Of a DNA stretch of 64,000 nucleotides, positions 7,982 to 15,798 are shown one piece after another. The notes under the pieces were generated by a model. That model had not been told where the DNA came from, did not search any database, and saw only the letters and a program-made list of their open reading frames with translations. This DNA is from Lentzea cavernae (lineage in GTDB: Bacteria > Actinomycetota > Actinomycetes > Mycobacteriales > Pseudonocardiaceae): assembly GCF_014653695.1 (NCBI RefSeq), contig NZ_BNAR01000001.1:806001-870000 (forward strand), given 5' to 3'. A program made the position numbers and the translations under genes. How positions within the stretch are numbered: the first letter of the stretch is position 1; the number at the start of each line of letters is the position of its first letter.

Positions 7982-8350
7982 CTAGTTGTGGTGGCTCCTC
8001 CGCGACATGGTTGCCTCCCACACAAGACTTGCCTTGAACGTGGTGAAGCCGAACAGGTCCAGCACTCTGCGGACCTGGGGCTGGACGTCGTGCAGGGACA
8101 GCGACTTGCCGTTGTGGTGGGCGGCGCAGAGCAGGACCAGCAGGGTGCGCAGGCCGCCGGCGGACAGGAACGTCACCTCGGCCAGGTCGATCGACACGCG
8201 TTCGCTGGTGGTGTCGTTGATGCCGGGCAGCACGGCGGCGAAGAGCAGGTCGCAGGTCGTCATGTCCATCTCGCCACGGCACGTGGCGACGAAGCGGGTG
8301 CCGGAGCGTTGCGTCCGCACGGCGAACGGGCTGGTCTCACAGGCGGTCAT
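7982..8350 (-). CDS. STAS-domain protein (anti-sigma-factor antagonist type)
   Basis: Small cytoplasmic protein of about 122 residues, a single STAS domain: FVATCRGEMDMTT, VSIDLAEVTFLSAGGLRTLL, then a C-terminal FGFTTFKASL helix region. Family members bind anti-sigma kinases and are switched by phosphorylation of the serine in F-L-D-S-x-G-L. Here the motif reads F-L-S-A-G-G-L, so the usual Asp-Ser pair is replaced by Ser-Ala. The ATG at 8350 is chosen; an in-frame GTG at 8404 would add 18 residues. Its partner kinase or sigma factor is not in the window. Confidence 0.75.
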   Translation of the reverse strand: MTACETSPFAVRTQRSGTRFVATCRGEMDMTTCDLLFAAVLPGINDTTSERVSIDLAEVTFLSAGGLRTLLVLLCAAHHNGKSLSLHDVQPQVRRVLDLFGFTTFKASLVWEATMSRRSHHN

Positions 8351-8420
8351 GAACCACTTCACCGCACGCCGAGGCCCGGACGATAGCAGCGGAAGCGAAG
8401 GCACGAACGGGAAAACGAAC

Positions 8421-9338
8421 TCAGTGCGAGCGCAGGGTCTGCGACGGGGTGACGCCGTAGGTGGCGCGGTACTGGGCGGCGAAGACGCTGGGGCGGGCGT
8501 AGCCCCACCTGGCCGCTGTCTCGGTGACAGAACCCTTGCCCGCCTTCAGGTCGTCGTGGGCGCAGGACAGTCGCACGGCACGGAGGTAAGCCATGGGTGT
8601 CGTGTTGAGGTGACGGCGGAAGGCGAGTTGCAACGCGCGGATGGACACGCGTGCGGCGCGTGCGATGTCGGCGGCGGAGACGTCCGTCGCGGCGTTGTCC
8701 TCGATGAACGCGACCGCACGGCGCAGGCTTCGAGGGTGCGCGTCGCGCCGGTCGGCCGACGTCGACATGTCGAGCGTGGTGTTCGGAAAGGCCGCGAGGG
8801 TGGTGGACACCAGCAGGCGCGTCGCGTTCGCCATCACCAGAGGGCTGTCGCCGAACTGGGGCAGCACCTCGTCGCGCAGGTGCACGCACGTGGACCACCA
8901 CGTCCTCGCGGCCTGCGGCGAGAGCGGCCGGAATCCGGTGAAGCGGGCGCCGTCGGCCACCTCGTCGATCACCGGCTGGGTCAGCGTGACCGTCGAGAGC
9001 CGCGGGTCGCGGATCGCGCCGACGAACGGGCTGTCCGGCGGGGCGCTCAGGAACGCCTCACCGGGCATCCAGAAGCGGTCTTCCCCACCAGAACCGTAGT
9101 AGACCATTCCGGTGCTCGTGTGCCCGAACACGTAGTTGTGCATGGGATCGACGGTGACTTCGAGACCGATGCGCCCGTGCAGTTCGTCGAACCGCACCTG
9201 TCCGTTCACCTGCGACGCCATCCACACGTGGGGATGCTTGATGCCGCCGTTGAGGCGCATTTGGCCATAGACCGCGCTCAACATCTCGTTGGCCGCGTCC
9301 AAGTCATTCAGCTCGACGACCTGCTCCACGTGCAGCAC
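8421..9338 (-). CDS. AraC-family transcriptional regulator
   Basis: About 305 residues. The N-terminal 200 residues form an AraC-type ligand/dimer domain (MHNYVFGHTSTGMVYYGSG). The C-terminal 100 residues hold two helix-turn-helix motifs: DVSAADIARAARVSIRALQLAF and SVTETAARWGYARPSVFAAQ, ending YGVTPSQTLRS. A GTG at 9338 giving VLHVEQVVELND is preferred because the residues before it do not look like protein; GAGGA lies just upstream but closely spaced. It may control the STAS and esterase genes that follow, though nothing in the sequence proves it. Confidence 0.8.
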   Translation of the reverse strand: MLHVEQVVELNDLDAANEMLSAVYGQMRLNGGIKHPHVWMASQVNGQVRFDELHGRIGLEVTVDPMHNYVFGHTSTGMVYYGSGGEDRFWMPGEAFLSAPPDSPFVGAIRDPRLSTVTLTQPVIDEVADGARFTGFRPLSPQAARTWWSTCVHLRDEVLPQFGDSPLVMANATRLLVSTTLAAFPNTTLDMSTSADRRDAHPRSLRRAVAFIEDNAATDVSAADIARAARVSIRALQLAFRRHLNTTPMAYLRAVRLSCAHDDLKAGKGSVTETAARWGYARPSVFAAQYRATYGVTPSQTLRSH

Positions 9339-9425
9339 GATCCTCGTCCGTCTCGCGGGTGTCCATCGCCAAGACGGTTGCTTCCGCTGCGCCGATGGGC
9401 GGGGCGGAAGCAACCGTCGGTGAAC

Positions 9426-10295
9426 CTAGGCCCGGACGAGCGAGGCCAGAGCCGTCTGACCCTCGACGTTCGGGTGGAACACGGCCTCCGGCCCCTCTTG
9501 GCCCGGTGCCAGCGCGTCGAACCCGCGCAGGAACGGGGTGCCCGACTCGCACAGCGCGTGGCCGTCGAACGTGCCGGGGCGGGAGAACGGGCTGGCGAAC
9601 GTGGCGTTGACGCCGCTGTGGCGCGCCTTGGCCACGGCGGAGCGCAGGGTGGCGTCGATGCCGTCGGCCACCTTGTTGCCCTCACTGCGTTCGGCGGTGG
9701 TGAGAATGCCTTCACCGCAGATCGGGTCGAGCGGGACACCCGCCGGGTTGTCCGAAGTGGACACCTGACGGCCGTAGCCCACGACGACGACCCGCGCGTG
9801 CGGGCTGCGCTTGCGGATCTCGGTGAGCAGACCCGTGACGTTGGTGCCCATCTGCGGCAGCCTGGCCAGGATCGCCTCGGTCGGAGCACCCGTGCAGTCG
9901 GCCTGGACGCAGATGCCGCCGTACGTCGCGTAATCGATGTCGTTGGTGCCCACGGTGAGCAGCACCAGGTTCGTGCCGCGCTCCAAGGCGTCCAGCTGGG
10001 CCGGGCGGTCTTTGAACGGCTGTGCGAGGTCCGCGGTGGCCGCGCCGCTGCAGCTCACGTTGGTGAACGAGCCCAGCCTGCCTGCCTCGCGCAGGCGAGC
10101 GGCCACCTGCTCGCCGTAGGAGTTGCCGCTGCGCCAGCAGTTGCCGGCGGTTCCGTCCTGATAGGACCCCGCGCCGGTGCCGGAGGCGTACGAGTCGCCG
10201 AGCACCACGAGCGAGGTGGAACCGGTCGCGTTCGCCGCGGGAGCGACCCCCAACGCGACCAGAAGTGCTGATAGGACAACGATGTATCTTTTCAT
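9426..10295 (-). CDS. secreted SGNH/GDSL-type esterase or lipase
   Basis: Exported hydrolase of 289 residues with a Sec signal (cleavage near residue 23, ANA). Block I GDSYASG at residues 33-39 carries the nucleophile Ser35. Later come a Gly block (NVSCSGA), block III TVGTNDID (oxyanion Asn) and block V FHPNVEGQ with the catalytic histidine. Cysteines suitable for disulfides (C54, C80, C132/C137 region) fit the Streptomyces-type secreted GDSL lipases. Stands alone; a 105-base gap separates it from the deaminase gene on the same strand. Confidence 0.88.
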   Translation of the reverse strand: MKRYIVVLSALLVALGVAPAANATGSTSLVVLGDSYASGTGAGSYQDGTAGNCWRSGNSYGEQVAARLREAGRLGSFTNVSCSGAATADLAQPFKDRPAQLDALERGTNLVLLTVGTNDIDYATYGGICVQADCTGAPTEAILARLPQMGTNVTGLLTEIRKRSPHARVVVVGYGRQVSTSDNPAGVPLDPICGEGILTTAERSEGNKVADGIDATLRSAVAKARHSGVNATFASPFSRPGTFDGHALCESGTPFLRGFDALAPGQEGPEAVFHPNVEGQTALASLVRA

Positions 10296-10400
10296 CGGAC
10301 CCCCGGTGTGGAATGACGTTCCGCCGCCATCGTGCCCGAACCACCGGGTCGTGCGCCGCCAAACGAGACGCGGTCGCCACCACGACCTCGGGGGTTCTCC

Positions 10401-11432
10401 TCAGAGGGCCGTGGAATCGGCACCCGCGGACCCGCCGGTCACGACCTCCGCGATCTCCGCGAGCAACGCCGTCTTGCGGTCGTTGGGCAGGAACGAGGCC
10501 AGCACGGCGTTCTCGGCCAGCCTCGCGACCTCCGCAGGCCCGAGGCCGCACGCGGTGGACACCGCCAGGTACTCGCCCTCCAGGGTGGCGCCGAAGAACG
10601 GCGGGTCGTCGGTGTTCACCGTGACCACGACCCCCGCGGCGAGCATCTGCCGCACCGGATGCGTCTCGACGGACGCCACCTGCCGGGTGCGGACGTTGGA
10701 CGTGGGGCACACCTCCAGCGGGATGCCCTTGAGCACCAGGTGTTCCACGAGGGCCGGGTCCCGCAGGCAGCTCGTGCCGTGGCCGATCCGCTCGGCGCGC
10801 AGGTCCCGGACCGCCGACCAGATGGTCTCCGGTCCGGTGGTCTCGCCCGCGTGCGGGACGCTGTGCAGTCCCGCATCCCTCGCGGCGTCGAAGAAAGGGG
10901 CGAACTGGGCGCGGGCCACGCCGGCCTCGGGGCCGCCCAGTCCGAAGGAGACGAGGCCGCCGGGGCGTTCGGACAGGCAGAACGCCAGCGTCTCCCTGCC
11001 GGCCGCCAGTCCTTTCTCGCCGGGGATGTCGAAACACCAGGCGAGTTCGACGCCCAGGGCCGCGGCGGCGGCACGGCCGGAGTCGAGGCCCGCGAGCAGG
11101 TCGTCAGCGGACATGCCGTCCGCCAGGTGGTTGTACGGCGTCACCGTGACCTCGGCGTACCGGACGTTCTGCCGCGCCAGTTCGCGGGCGAGGCCGACGA
11201 CGAGGGTGTGGACGTCGTCGCGACCCTTCAGCATCGACTGGACCGCCCAGAACACCTCGAGGAAGTGGTCGAAGTCCCGGAACGCGTAGAAGCGCTCCAG
11301 TTCCGCGCGCTCGGCCGGCACGCCGGACTCCGGGTGGCGGCGGGCGAGTTCCAGGACGGTGTCGAGGCCTGCCGAGCCGACGAGGTGGACGTGCAGCTCG
11401 ACCTTGGGCAGGGTGTGGATGAACGAACGCAT
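10401..11432 (-). CDS. adenosine deaminase family protein (possibly aminodeoxyfutalosine deaminase-like)
   Basis: Zinc amidohydrolase of 343 residues. Metal and catalytic motifs are all present: HVH at 14-16, PHAGE near the middle, GHGTSC, and NTDDPPFFG toward the end. The N-terminus reads VELHVHLVGSAG rather than the usual HLHLDGSLRP of classical adenosine deaminase. This variant occurs in actinobacterial Add-like enzymes, some of which deaminate 6-amino-6-deoxyfutalosine in menaquinone synthesis. No other menaquinone gene is nearby, so the substrate (adenosine or aminodeoxyfutalosine) stays open. Confidence 0.85.
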   Translation of the reverse strand: MRSFIHTLPKVELHVHLVGSAGLDTVLELARRHPESGVPAERAELERFYAFRDFDHFLEVFWAVQSMLKGRDDVHTLVVGLARELARQNVRYAEVTVTPYNHLADGMSADDLLAGLDSGRAAAAALGVELAWCFDIPGEKGLAAGRETLAFCLSERPGGLVSFGLGGPEAGVARAQFAPFFDAARDAGLHSVPHAGETTGPETIWSAVRDLRAERIGHGTSCLRDPALVEHLVLKGIPLEVCPTSNVRTRQVASVETHPVRQMLAAGVVVTVNTDDPPFFGATLEGEYLAVSTACGLGPAEVARLAENAVLASFLPNDRKTALLAEIAEVVTGGSAGADSTAL

Positions 11433-11489
11433 GGCGAAGCTCCCCGGTGTGACGCGAAGGTGAGAGGTGTGGCGGAGGAGCGCGACGAC

Positions 11490-11552
11490 TCAGGGAGCGA
11501 GGTCGCCGCGTTCGGTGTCAGCGCCGTAAAGCGGCAGCTTGAAGTCCGGCAC
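11490..11552 (-). CDS. possible 20-residue leader peptide upstream of the deaminase gene
   Basis: GTG at 11552 opens a 20-codon frame ending TGA (peptide VPDFKLPLYGADTERGDLAP) 57 bases upstream of the deaminase start on the same strand. Sixteen of twenty codons end in G or C, similar to neighbouring genes. The purine-rich GAGGG is too close to the GTG for an ideal ribosome site. It may be a regulatory leader peptide, a small protein, or chance. Confidence 0.3.
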   Translation of the reverse strand: MPDFKLPLYGADTERGDLAP

Positions 11553-11621
11553 GCCCTCAAGCTAGCAGCACCGGGTGAAACGCGGTGGCGGCATTTTCGC
11601 TTGCGTTGCAGGCTGTAGGAC

Positions 11622-12104
11622 GTGACCGGTGAGGACGTGCTCGAGATCTTGGCCGCGCTCGAAGAGTTCGACGTCCGCATCGGCGGGGGCTGGGGCGTCG
11701 ACGCGCTGGTGGGCACGCAGACCCGCCCGCACGGCGACCTGGACCTCATGCACCGCGAAGAGCAGGAACCGCGGGTCCTCGAAGCGCTGACAGCGCTCGG
11801 GTTCACCGAGACGCTCTCGTGGCGCCCGGTCCGGTTCGTGCTCAGCGATCCCGCGGGACGTGAGATCGACCTGCACCCGTTGCGCTACGCCGAGGACGGC
11901 AGTGCCGAGCAGTCCTCGCTGACGCCCGGCGAGCCGTTCCACTACCCCGCCTCGTGCTTCGTCACGGGCACGGTCCTGGGCACGAAGGTGCGTTGTCTGT
12001 CCGTCGAGCAGCAGCTGTTCTTCCACCAGGGCTACGAGCCGCGTGAGCAGGACGTTCACGACCTGGCCCTGCTGCGCGGAAAACTCGGTGGCCACGGGGT
12101 CTAG
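11622..12104 (+). CDS. nucleotidyltransferase-fold protein (aminoglycoside/lincosamide adenylyltransferase-like)
   Basis: 160 residues with the minimal nucleotidyltransferase core: IGGGWGVDALVG, then HGDLDLM carrying the D-x-D metal pair, and a third acidic site at REIDLH. This is the ANT(2'')/Lnu-like family, which can adenylylate aminoglycosides or lincosamides, but many chromosomal members have no known substrate, so resistance should not be assumed. GTG at 11622 is the first start; a second in-frame GTG at 11637 is also possible. Followed at 10 bases by a methyltransferase gene on the same strand. Confidence 0.75.
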   Translation: MTGEDVLEILAALEEFDVRIGGGWGVDALVGTQTRPHGDLDLMHREEQEPRVLEALTALGFTETLSWRPVRFVLSDPAGREIDLHPLRYAEDGSAEQSSLTPGEPFHYPASCFVTGTVLGTKVRCLSVEQQLFFHQGYEPREQDVHDLALLRGKLGGHGV

Positions 12105-12114
12105 CGTCGGAGTC

Positions 12115-12837
12115 GTGAAGGGATTCGACCCGAGTTTCAGTCCTGCGGCAGCGAAGACCTACGACGACGAACCCCGTGGCGACGAGGCCGAGACCGTCCG
12201 CTTCCTCGCGGCGTTCGGCACGAACGCGCTCGAGTTCGCGATCGGCACCGGCCGTGTCGCATTGCCGCTCGTGGAGAGCGGCGTCGCGGTCGACGGCATC
12301 GAGCTGTCACCGCACATGGTCGCGCGCCTGCGCGAGAAACCCGGTGGCGCGGACGTGGACGTGACCATGGGAGACATGTCCCAGGCCGGCACCGGCCGGA
12401 CGTACGACCTGGTGTACCTGGTCTACAACACGATCACGAACCTGCTCACCCAGGACGACCAGGTCCGCTGCTTCGAGAACGCGGCGCGCCACCTCACCCC
12501 GGACGGCGTGTTCGTCGTCGAGTGCGGCCTGCCGAGCTGGGTGGCGCGGCCACGCCACAACTACGTCGACGTCGAGGCCGTGGAGGTGGACCACGTCCGG
12601 CTCGACGTCAACCGGTACGACCCGGCCACCCAGATCCTCGACGAGAACCACGTGCACATCGGCGAGGACGGCATCCGGTTCGGCCCCATCAAGACCCGGC
12701 AGGCCTACCCCAGCGAGTTCGACCTCATGGCGCGGATCGCGGGGCTGCGGCTGCGCGAGCGGCACGGCGGGTGGAACGGCGAGCCGTTCACCGCAGACAG
12801 CAAGCGGCACGTGAGCGTGTACGAGATCAGGAGTTGA
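12115..12837 (+). CDS. class I SAM-dependent methyltransferase
   Basis: 240-residue cytosolic methyltransferase. Motif I is LEFAIGTGRVALPL, motif II the acidic VDGIELSPHM, and later VTMGDMSQAGTGRTYDLVYLVYNTITNLL, the usual small-molecule methyltransferase pattern. GTG at 12115 is the start. TAGCGT at 12102-12107 lies 7 bases before it, matching the -10 of a leaderless actinobacterial transcript, so the gene may be transcribed separately from the nucleotidyltransferase. Methyl acceptor unknown. Its last 11 bases overlap the end of the convergent SnoaL-like gene. Confidence 0.82.
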   Translation: MKGFDPSFSPAAAKTYDDEPRGDEAETVRFLAAFGTNALEFAIGTGRVALPLVESGVAVDGIELSPHMVARLREKPGGADVDVTMGDMSQAGTGRTYDLVYLVYNTITNLLTQDDQVRCFENAARHLTPDGVFVVECGLPSWVARPRHNYVDVEAVEVDHVRLDVNRYDPATQILDENHVHIGEDGIRFGPIKTRQAYPSEFDLMARIAGLRLRERHGGWNGEPFTADSKRHVSVYEIRS

Positions 12838-13222
12838 ACGACTCCATCGCCTCGGCCTTGATCTGTTCGAACTGGGCGGCCATCGCCTCGGACAGGGCCT
12901 GGGCGCCGGACAGCGGGCGCACCATGACGGTGAACTCGTCGATCAGCCCGTTCTCGTCGAGGTGCAGGAAGTCGCAGCCCTGGACCTCCTTGCCGTTCAC
13001 CTCGGTCCGGAACACCAGAGCGTGGTTCTGACCGTCGATGATCTCGCGCTCGTAGCGGAAGTTCTCGAACACCCGCATGACACCGCGCAGGATCGCCGCG
13101 GTGAGGGGCTTGCCGGGGTACGGCGCGAACGCGACGGGGCTGGTGAACACGACGTTGTCGGCCAGGCACGCCGCCATGGCCTCGGTGTCGCGTGCCTCGA
13201 CTGCCTTGCGGAATGCGTTCAC
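12827..13222 (-). CDS. SnoaL/NTF2-like domain protein
   Basis: 131-residue alpha+beta barrel protein: MNAFRKAVEARDTEAMAACL opening helix, then VVFTSP, and CDFLHLDENGLIDEFTVMVRPL, the typical SnoaL-like end. Such folds include polyketide cyclases, isomerases and proteins of unknown role; there is no polyketide cluster here. GTG at 13222 has GAGGA 6 bases upstream. It is divergent from a PadR regulator with a palindrome between them, so it is the probable target of that regulator. Confidence 0.75.
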   Translation of the reverse strand: MNAFRKAVEARDTEAMAACLADNVVFTSPVAFAPYPGKPLTAAILRGVMRVFENFRYEREIIDGQNHALVFRTEVNGKEVQGCDFLHLDENGLIDEFTVMVRPLSGAQALSEAMAAQFEQIKAEAMESFNS

Positions 13223-13237
13223 GGCACGTCCTCACAT

Positions 13238-13253
13238 ACTCAACTTGTTGACT
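13238..13253. promoter_or_regulatory. palindromic operator between SnoaL-like gene and padR-type gene
   Basis: TCAAC at 13240-13244 and GTTGA at 13247-13251 around TT, extended to a 16-base imperfect palindrome. It overlaps a TTGACT (13248-13253) that could be a -35 for the rightward gene. TAACCT at 13268-13273 ends 6 bases before the PadR ATG, a leaderless-type -10. Likely binding site of the PadR protein. Confidence 0.5.
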
Positions 13254-13279
13254 AGGTGGACGCACCGTAACCTGCTGCT

Positions 13280-13852
13280 ATGTCGCTGCGCAACGCCGTG
13301 ATGGCCGCCCTGCTCGACGGGGAGTCCTCCGGGTACGACCTGGCCAAGGTGTTCGACGCGTCCGTGGCGAACTTCTGGATCTGCACGCCGCAGCAGCTCT
13401 ACCGCGAGCTCGACAGGATGGAGGCGGACGGGCTGATCTCCGCCAGGACGGTCGAGCAGGAACGCAGGCCGACCAAGCGGCTCTTCGCCCTGACCCCCGA
13501 GGGGCGCGAGGAGCTGACGAGGTTCACGGCCGCGCGGCACAAGCCCACCGCGATCCGGGACGAGCTGCTGGTCGCGGTGCTGGCGGCGGACTCGGGTGAC
13601 GTCGAGGCGGTGAAGGCCTCGATCCGGGAGCGCAAGCAGTGGGCCGAGGCGAAGGTCGAGCGCTACGAACGCCTGCGGGCCAAGCTGCTCGACGGCCTGC
13701 CGGAAGAGGAGTTCCTCGCCACGGCCGAGCGGGTCGGGCCGTACCTGACGTTGTTGCGCGGCTTGTCGTTCGAGCGGGACAACGCGCGGTGGTGTGCGCG
13801 GAGCCTCACCGTGCTGGAGCGGCGTGGTGCGCGGCTCGACGCGGCCAAGTGA
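13280..13852 (+). CDS. PadR-family transcriptional regulator
   Basis: 190 residues. N-terminal winged helix: NAVMAALLDGESSGYDLAKVFD, then FWICTPQQLYRELDRMEADGLISA and RPTKRLFALTPEGREEL. The C-terminal half is a long helical dimerisation arm (RERKQWAEAKVERYERLRAKLL) typical of longer PadR proteins (Vir_act_alpha_C type). No clear ribosome site precedes the ATG; TAACCT at 13268 suggests a leaderless message. It probably regulates itself and the divergent SnoaL-like gene through the palindrome at 13238-13253. Confidence 0.88.
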   Translation: MSLRNAVMAALLDGESSGYDLAKVFDASVANFWICTPQQLYRELDRMEADGLISARTVEQERRPTKRLFALTPEGREELTRFTAARHKPTAIRDELLVAVLAADSGDVEAVKASIRERKQWAEAKVERYERLRAKLLDGLPEEEFLATAERVGPYLTLLRGLSFERDNARWCARSLTVLERRGARLDAAK

Positions 13853-13867
13853 GGTTGAATCGTTTCC

Positions 13868-14176
13868 ATGAACGGCATTTCGCTCTTGCAGGAGGCACTC
13901 AGCGGGCCCGCGGCAGAGGCGCGCAACCGGTTCGCGGGGCGGCTCAACGGTTACCTCGACGGGTCCGACGTCGTGCACGCCGTGCGGTTGCAGGGCTGGC
14001 TCGGCCTGGAGGTGCCCGGCCCCGGCTGCCACGTCGGCACGGGCAGCTGGGACTTCACCCGCTTCAAGGCGACGACCTCACCGGTGACGTGCGGGCGCTG
14101 CCGTTCCGCCGGACTGCTCACGAGCTCGTTCACCGGCGGCCCGCACCAGCAGACGCTGGACCTCGAGGGCATCTAG
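13868..14176 (+). CDS. small protein of unknown function with a TCGRC motif
   Basis: 102 residues, not recognised. It starts 15 bases after the PadR stop and could be cotranscribed. The N-terminal half is helical (ISLLQEALSGPAAEARNRFAGRLNGYLDG). The middle reads RLQGWLGLEVPGPGCHVGTGSWDF, and TCGRCRSAG (C-x-x-C) could bind metal with the upstream Cys/His. No signal peptide or membrane segment. Its TAG stop interlocks with that of the convergent acetyltransferase gene in a shared CTAG at 14173-14176. High third-position G+C supports coding. Confidence 0.55.
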   Translation: MNGISLLQEALSGPAAEARNRFAGRLNGYLDGSDVVHAVRLQGWLGLEVPGPGCHVGTGSWDFTRFKATTSPVTCGRCRSAGLLTSSFTGGPHQQTLDLEGI

Positions 14177-14577
14177 AGCGCGGCGCGGTTGCGCAGCCCC
14201 ATCCCGGTCAGCGCGGACATGCCGAGGCGCTCGTAGTACGGCCGCAGCGCGTCGTCACACGTCAGGTCCACCGAGTACAGGTGCGCGGCCTCGGCCACGA
14301 TCCGCCGCATCAGCTCGGTGCCGATGCCCTGGCCCTGGAACGACGGCCGCACCTCCAGCCACGGGATGAACGCCGTCAGCACGCCGTCGCTGATCATGTT
14401 CACGAAGCCGGCGACCTCGCCGCCGGACCGGGCGATCACGGCGCGGTAGCTCCCGCGCAGCACGGCGAGGTGCTGGGCGGGCGACGGCGGCACGGGCCAG
14501 CCGACGAAGAACCCGGTGAGATCGGCCTCGGTCAGGCCACTGAGATCGGTGCTGTACGAGATCACCTCCGCATTCAA
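14173..14577 (-). CDS. GNAT-family N-acetyltransferase
   Basis: 134 residues, a single GNAT domain. The acetyl-CoA loop motif is LEVRPSFQGQGIGTELMRRIV, preceded by AGFVNMISDG and followed by the C-terminal DDALRPYYERLGM strand-helix found in this family. Substrate unknown. The start is TTG at 14577 (no in-frame ATG nearby). The stop TAG shares CTAG with the convergent small gene. Confidence 0.82.
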   Translation of the reverse strand: MNAEVISYSTDLSGLTEADLTGFFVGWPVPPSPAQHLAVLRGSYRAVIARSGGEVAGFVNMISDGVLTAFIPWLEVRPSFQGQGIGTELMRRIVAEAAHLYSVDLTCDDALRPYYERLGMSALTGMGLRNRAAL

Positions 14578-14778
14578 CCAACTTCCCGCGATGCGCGCGA
14601 AATCTTTTGGTCACAACGAATCGATGTCCACACAGACCCCGGACCCGTTCTGTCCACAGTGGACAACCCTTGCGTGATCTGGACATTTACGGCATATTTA
14701 CGGGCAGGTGAGCCGGGAAGTCTGGTCGGCCCGCACGTCACACCAGGTGGCGGCGGAAAGCTGACGAGGGGTGCCCAG
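14578..14778. promoter_or_regulatory. divergent intergenic region with inverted and direct repeats
   Basis: Between the acetyltransferase and the YbaB-tailed membrane protein. It contains a perfect inverted repeat TGTCCAC-A-GTGGACA at 14651-14665, which also resembles a DnaA box. A direct repeat of ATTTACGG lies at 14685-14692 and 14696-14703 (11-base period, one helical turn). GAGGGG ends 7 bases before the rightward ATG at 14779. Both repeats look regulatory; no regulator gene is adjacent. Confidence 0.45.
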
Positions 14779-15798
14779 ATGACGCTCATCCCCCACGCCA
14801 TCCCCCTGATCAACGATCCCCAGGTCGTGCACGCGCTGGCATCGCGCTGGCGCCGCACCAGGACGTTGCTGCTCCTCTCCGCCGGTGTGCTGCCCGTCGC
14901 GATCGGCATCGTCTGCGTCGTGCTCGCCGGGATGACCTCGGCCGGTCAGCAGGTCATGCCGTGGTGGTCGGCGATTCCCGCCGTCGCCGCGGCGGCGTGC
15001 GCGTGGGCGTTGCTGACGTGGTTGCGCCGCAACGGGTTGAGCGACCCGCACTCGTGGCTGCCCGCCACCACCCTGATGACCGGCGCCCAGCTCGTGCTCG
15101 GCGTGCTGCCCGGCTCGGGCATCGCGCTGCGGCTCAGCCCCGGCGCGGCGATCGCGGTGAAGGCGTTGTGCGCGGCCGGGGTGCTCGGCGCGGGCTCCGC
15201 GACCGCGCTCGCCCGGCTGGCCCACCGCTCACTGCTCTCCTCGCCCGTCCTCGAACTCGGCTCGACGGCGTTCCCGCTGGTGCTGGCCGACCGCGGCACC
15301 CGCCTGGTGATCGGCACCGACCGCGTCGACTGGACCACGCGGCACGGTTCCCGCGTCGACGCCGGGGTCTCGTTCGCGCGCCTGCTCCGGGTCACGGCCC
15401 ACGCGCACGCGATCGCCCTGCACACCGCGTCCGGCTCGTGGACGGTCCCGGTGTCCGACCCCGCGGCCACACAGGCGTTGCTGCGCCGCCGGATCGCGTG
15501 GTGGGAGGAGCGCCGCGACGCCGCCGCCGAACGCGAGCAGCGCCGCTACCTCGACCTGGTCACGCTGCTCGCGGCGGTCAGCGGTGAGGCCACGCGCGGC
15601 GGCATCAGCGTCACCGTCGACTCGAACGGGCTCACGACCGGCATCACGCTGAGCCCCGAGGTCCGCGAACTCGAACCGGAGGTGCTCGCGGCGCAGCTGA
15701 TGGCGTGCGTGCAGAAGGCACGGGCGAACGCGCGCAAGCAGGTGCAGGACCTCGTGATCGAACACTCCGACGACTACATCGTGAAAGCCAGCCACTAG
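14779..15798 (+). CDS. membrane protein with C-terminal YbaB/EbfC-like domain
   Basis: 339 residues. Four hydrophobic segments fill about residues 25-155 (LLLLSAGVLPVAIGIVCVVLAG, AIPAVAAAACAWALLTWL, a weaker segment near QLVLGVLPG, and KALCAAGVLGAG). Next is a soluble beta-rich stretch (LELGSTAFPLVLADRGTRLVIG), then a helix rich in Arg/Glu. The last 75 residues, GISVTVDSNGLTTGITLSPEVRELEPEVLAAQLMACVQKA, resemble the YbaB/EbfC nucleoid-associated fold; several actinobacterial YbaB-like proteins sit near type VII secretion genes, but none are here. The stop codon lies in the end of a MITE-like element. Function unknown. Confidence 0.6.
   Translation: MTLIPHAIPLINDPQVVHALASRWRRTRTLLLLSAGVLPVAIGIVCVVLAGMTSAGQQVMPWWSAIPAVAAAACAWALLTWLRRNGLSDPHSWLPATTLMTGAQLVLGVLPGSGIALRLSPGAAIAVKALCAAGVLGAGSATALARLAHRSLLSSPVLELGSTAFPLVLADRGTRLVIGTDRVDWTTRHGSRVDAGVSFARLLRVTAHAHAIALHTASGSWTVPVSDPAATQALLRRRIAWWEERRDAAAEREQRRYLDLVTLLAAVSGEATRGGISVTVDSNGLTTGITLSPEVRELEPEVLAAQLMACVQKARANARKQVQDLVIEHSDDYIVKASH

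Noticed and set aside
11622-12104. Antibiotic resistance call for the nucleotidyltransferase and for the APH-fold kinase at 38949-39884
   Set aside because: Both belong to broad families with many members lacking resistance activity, and there is no mobile context.
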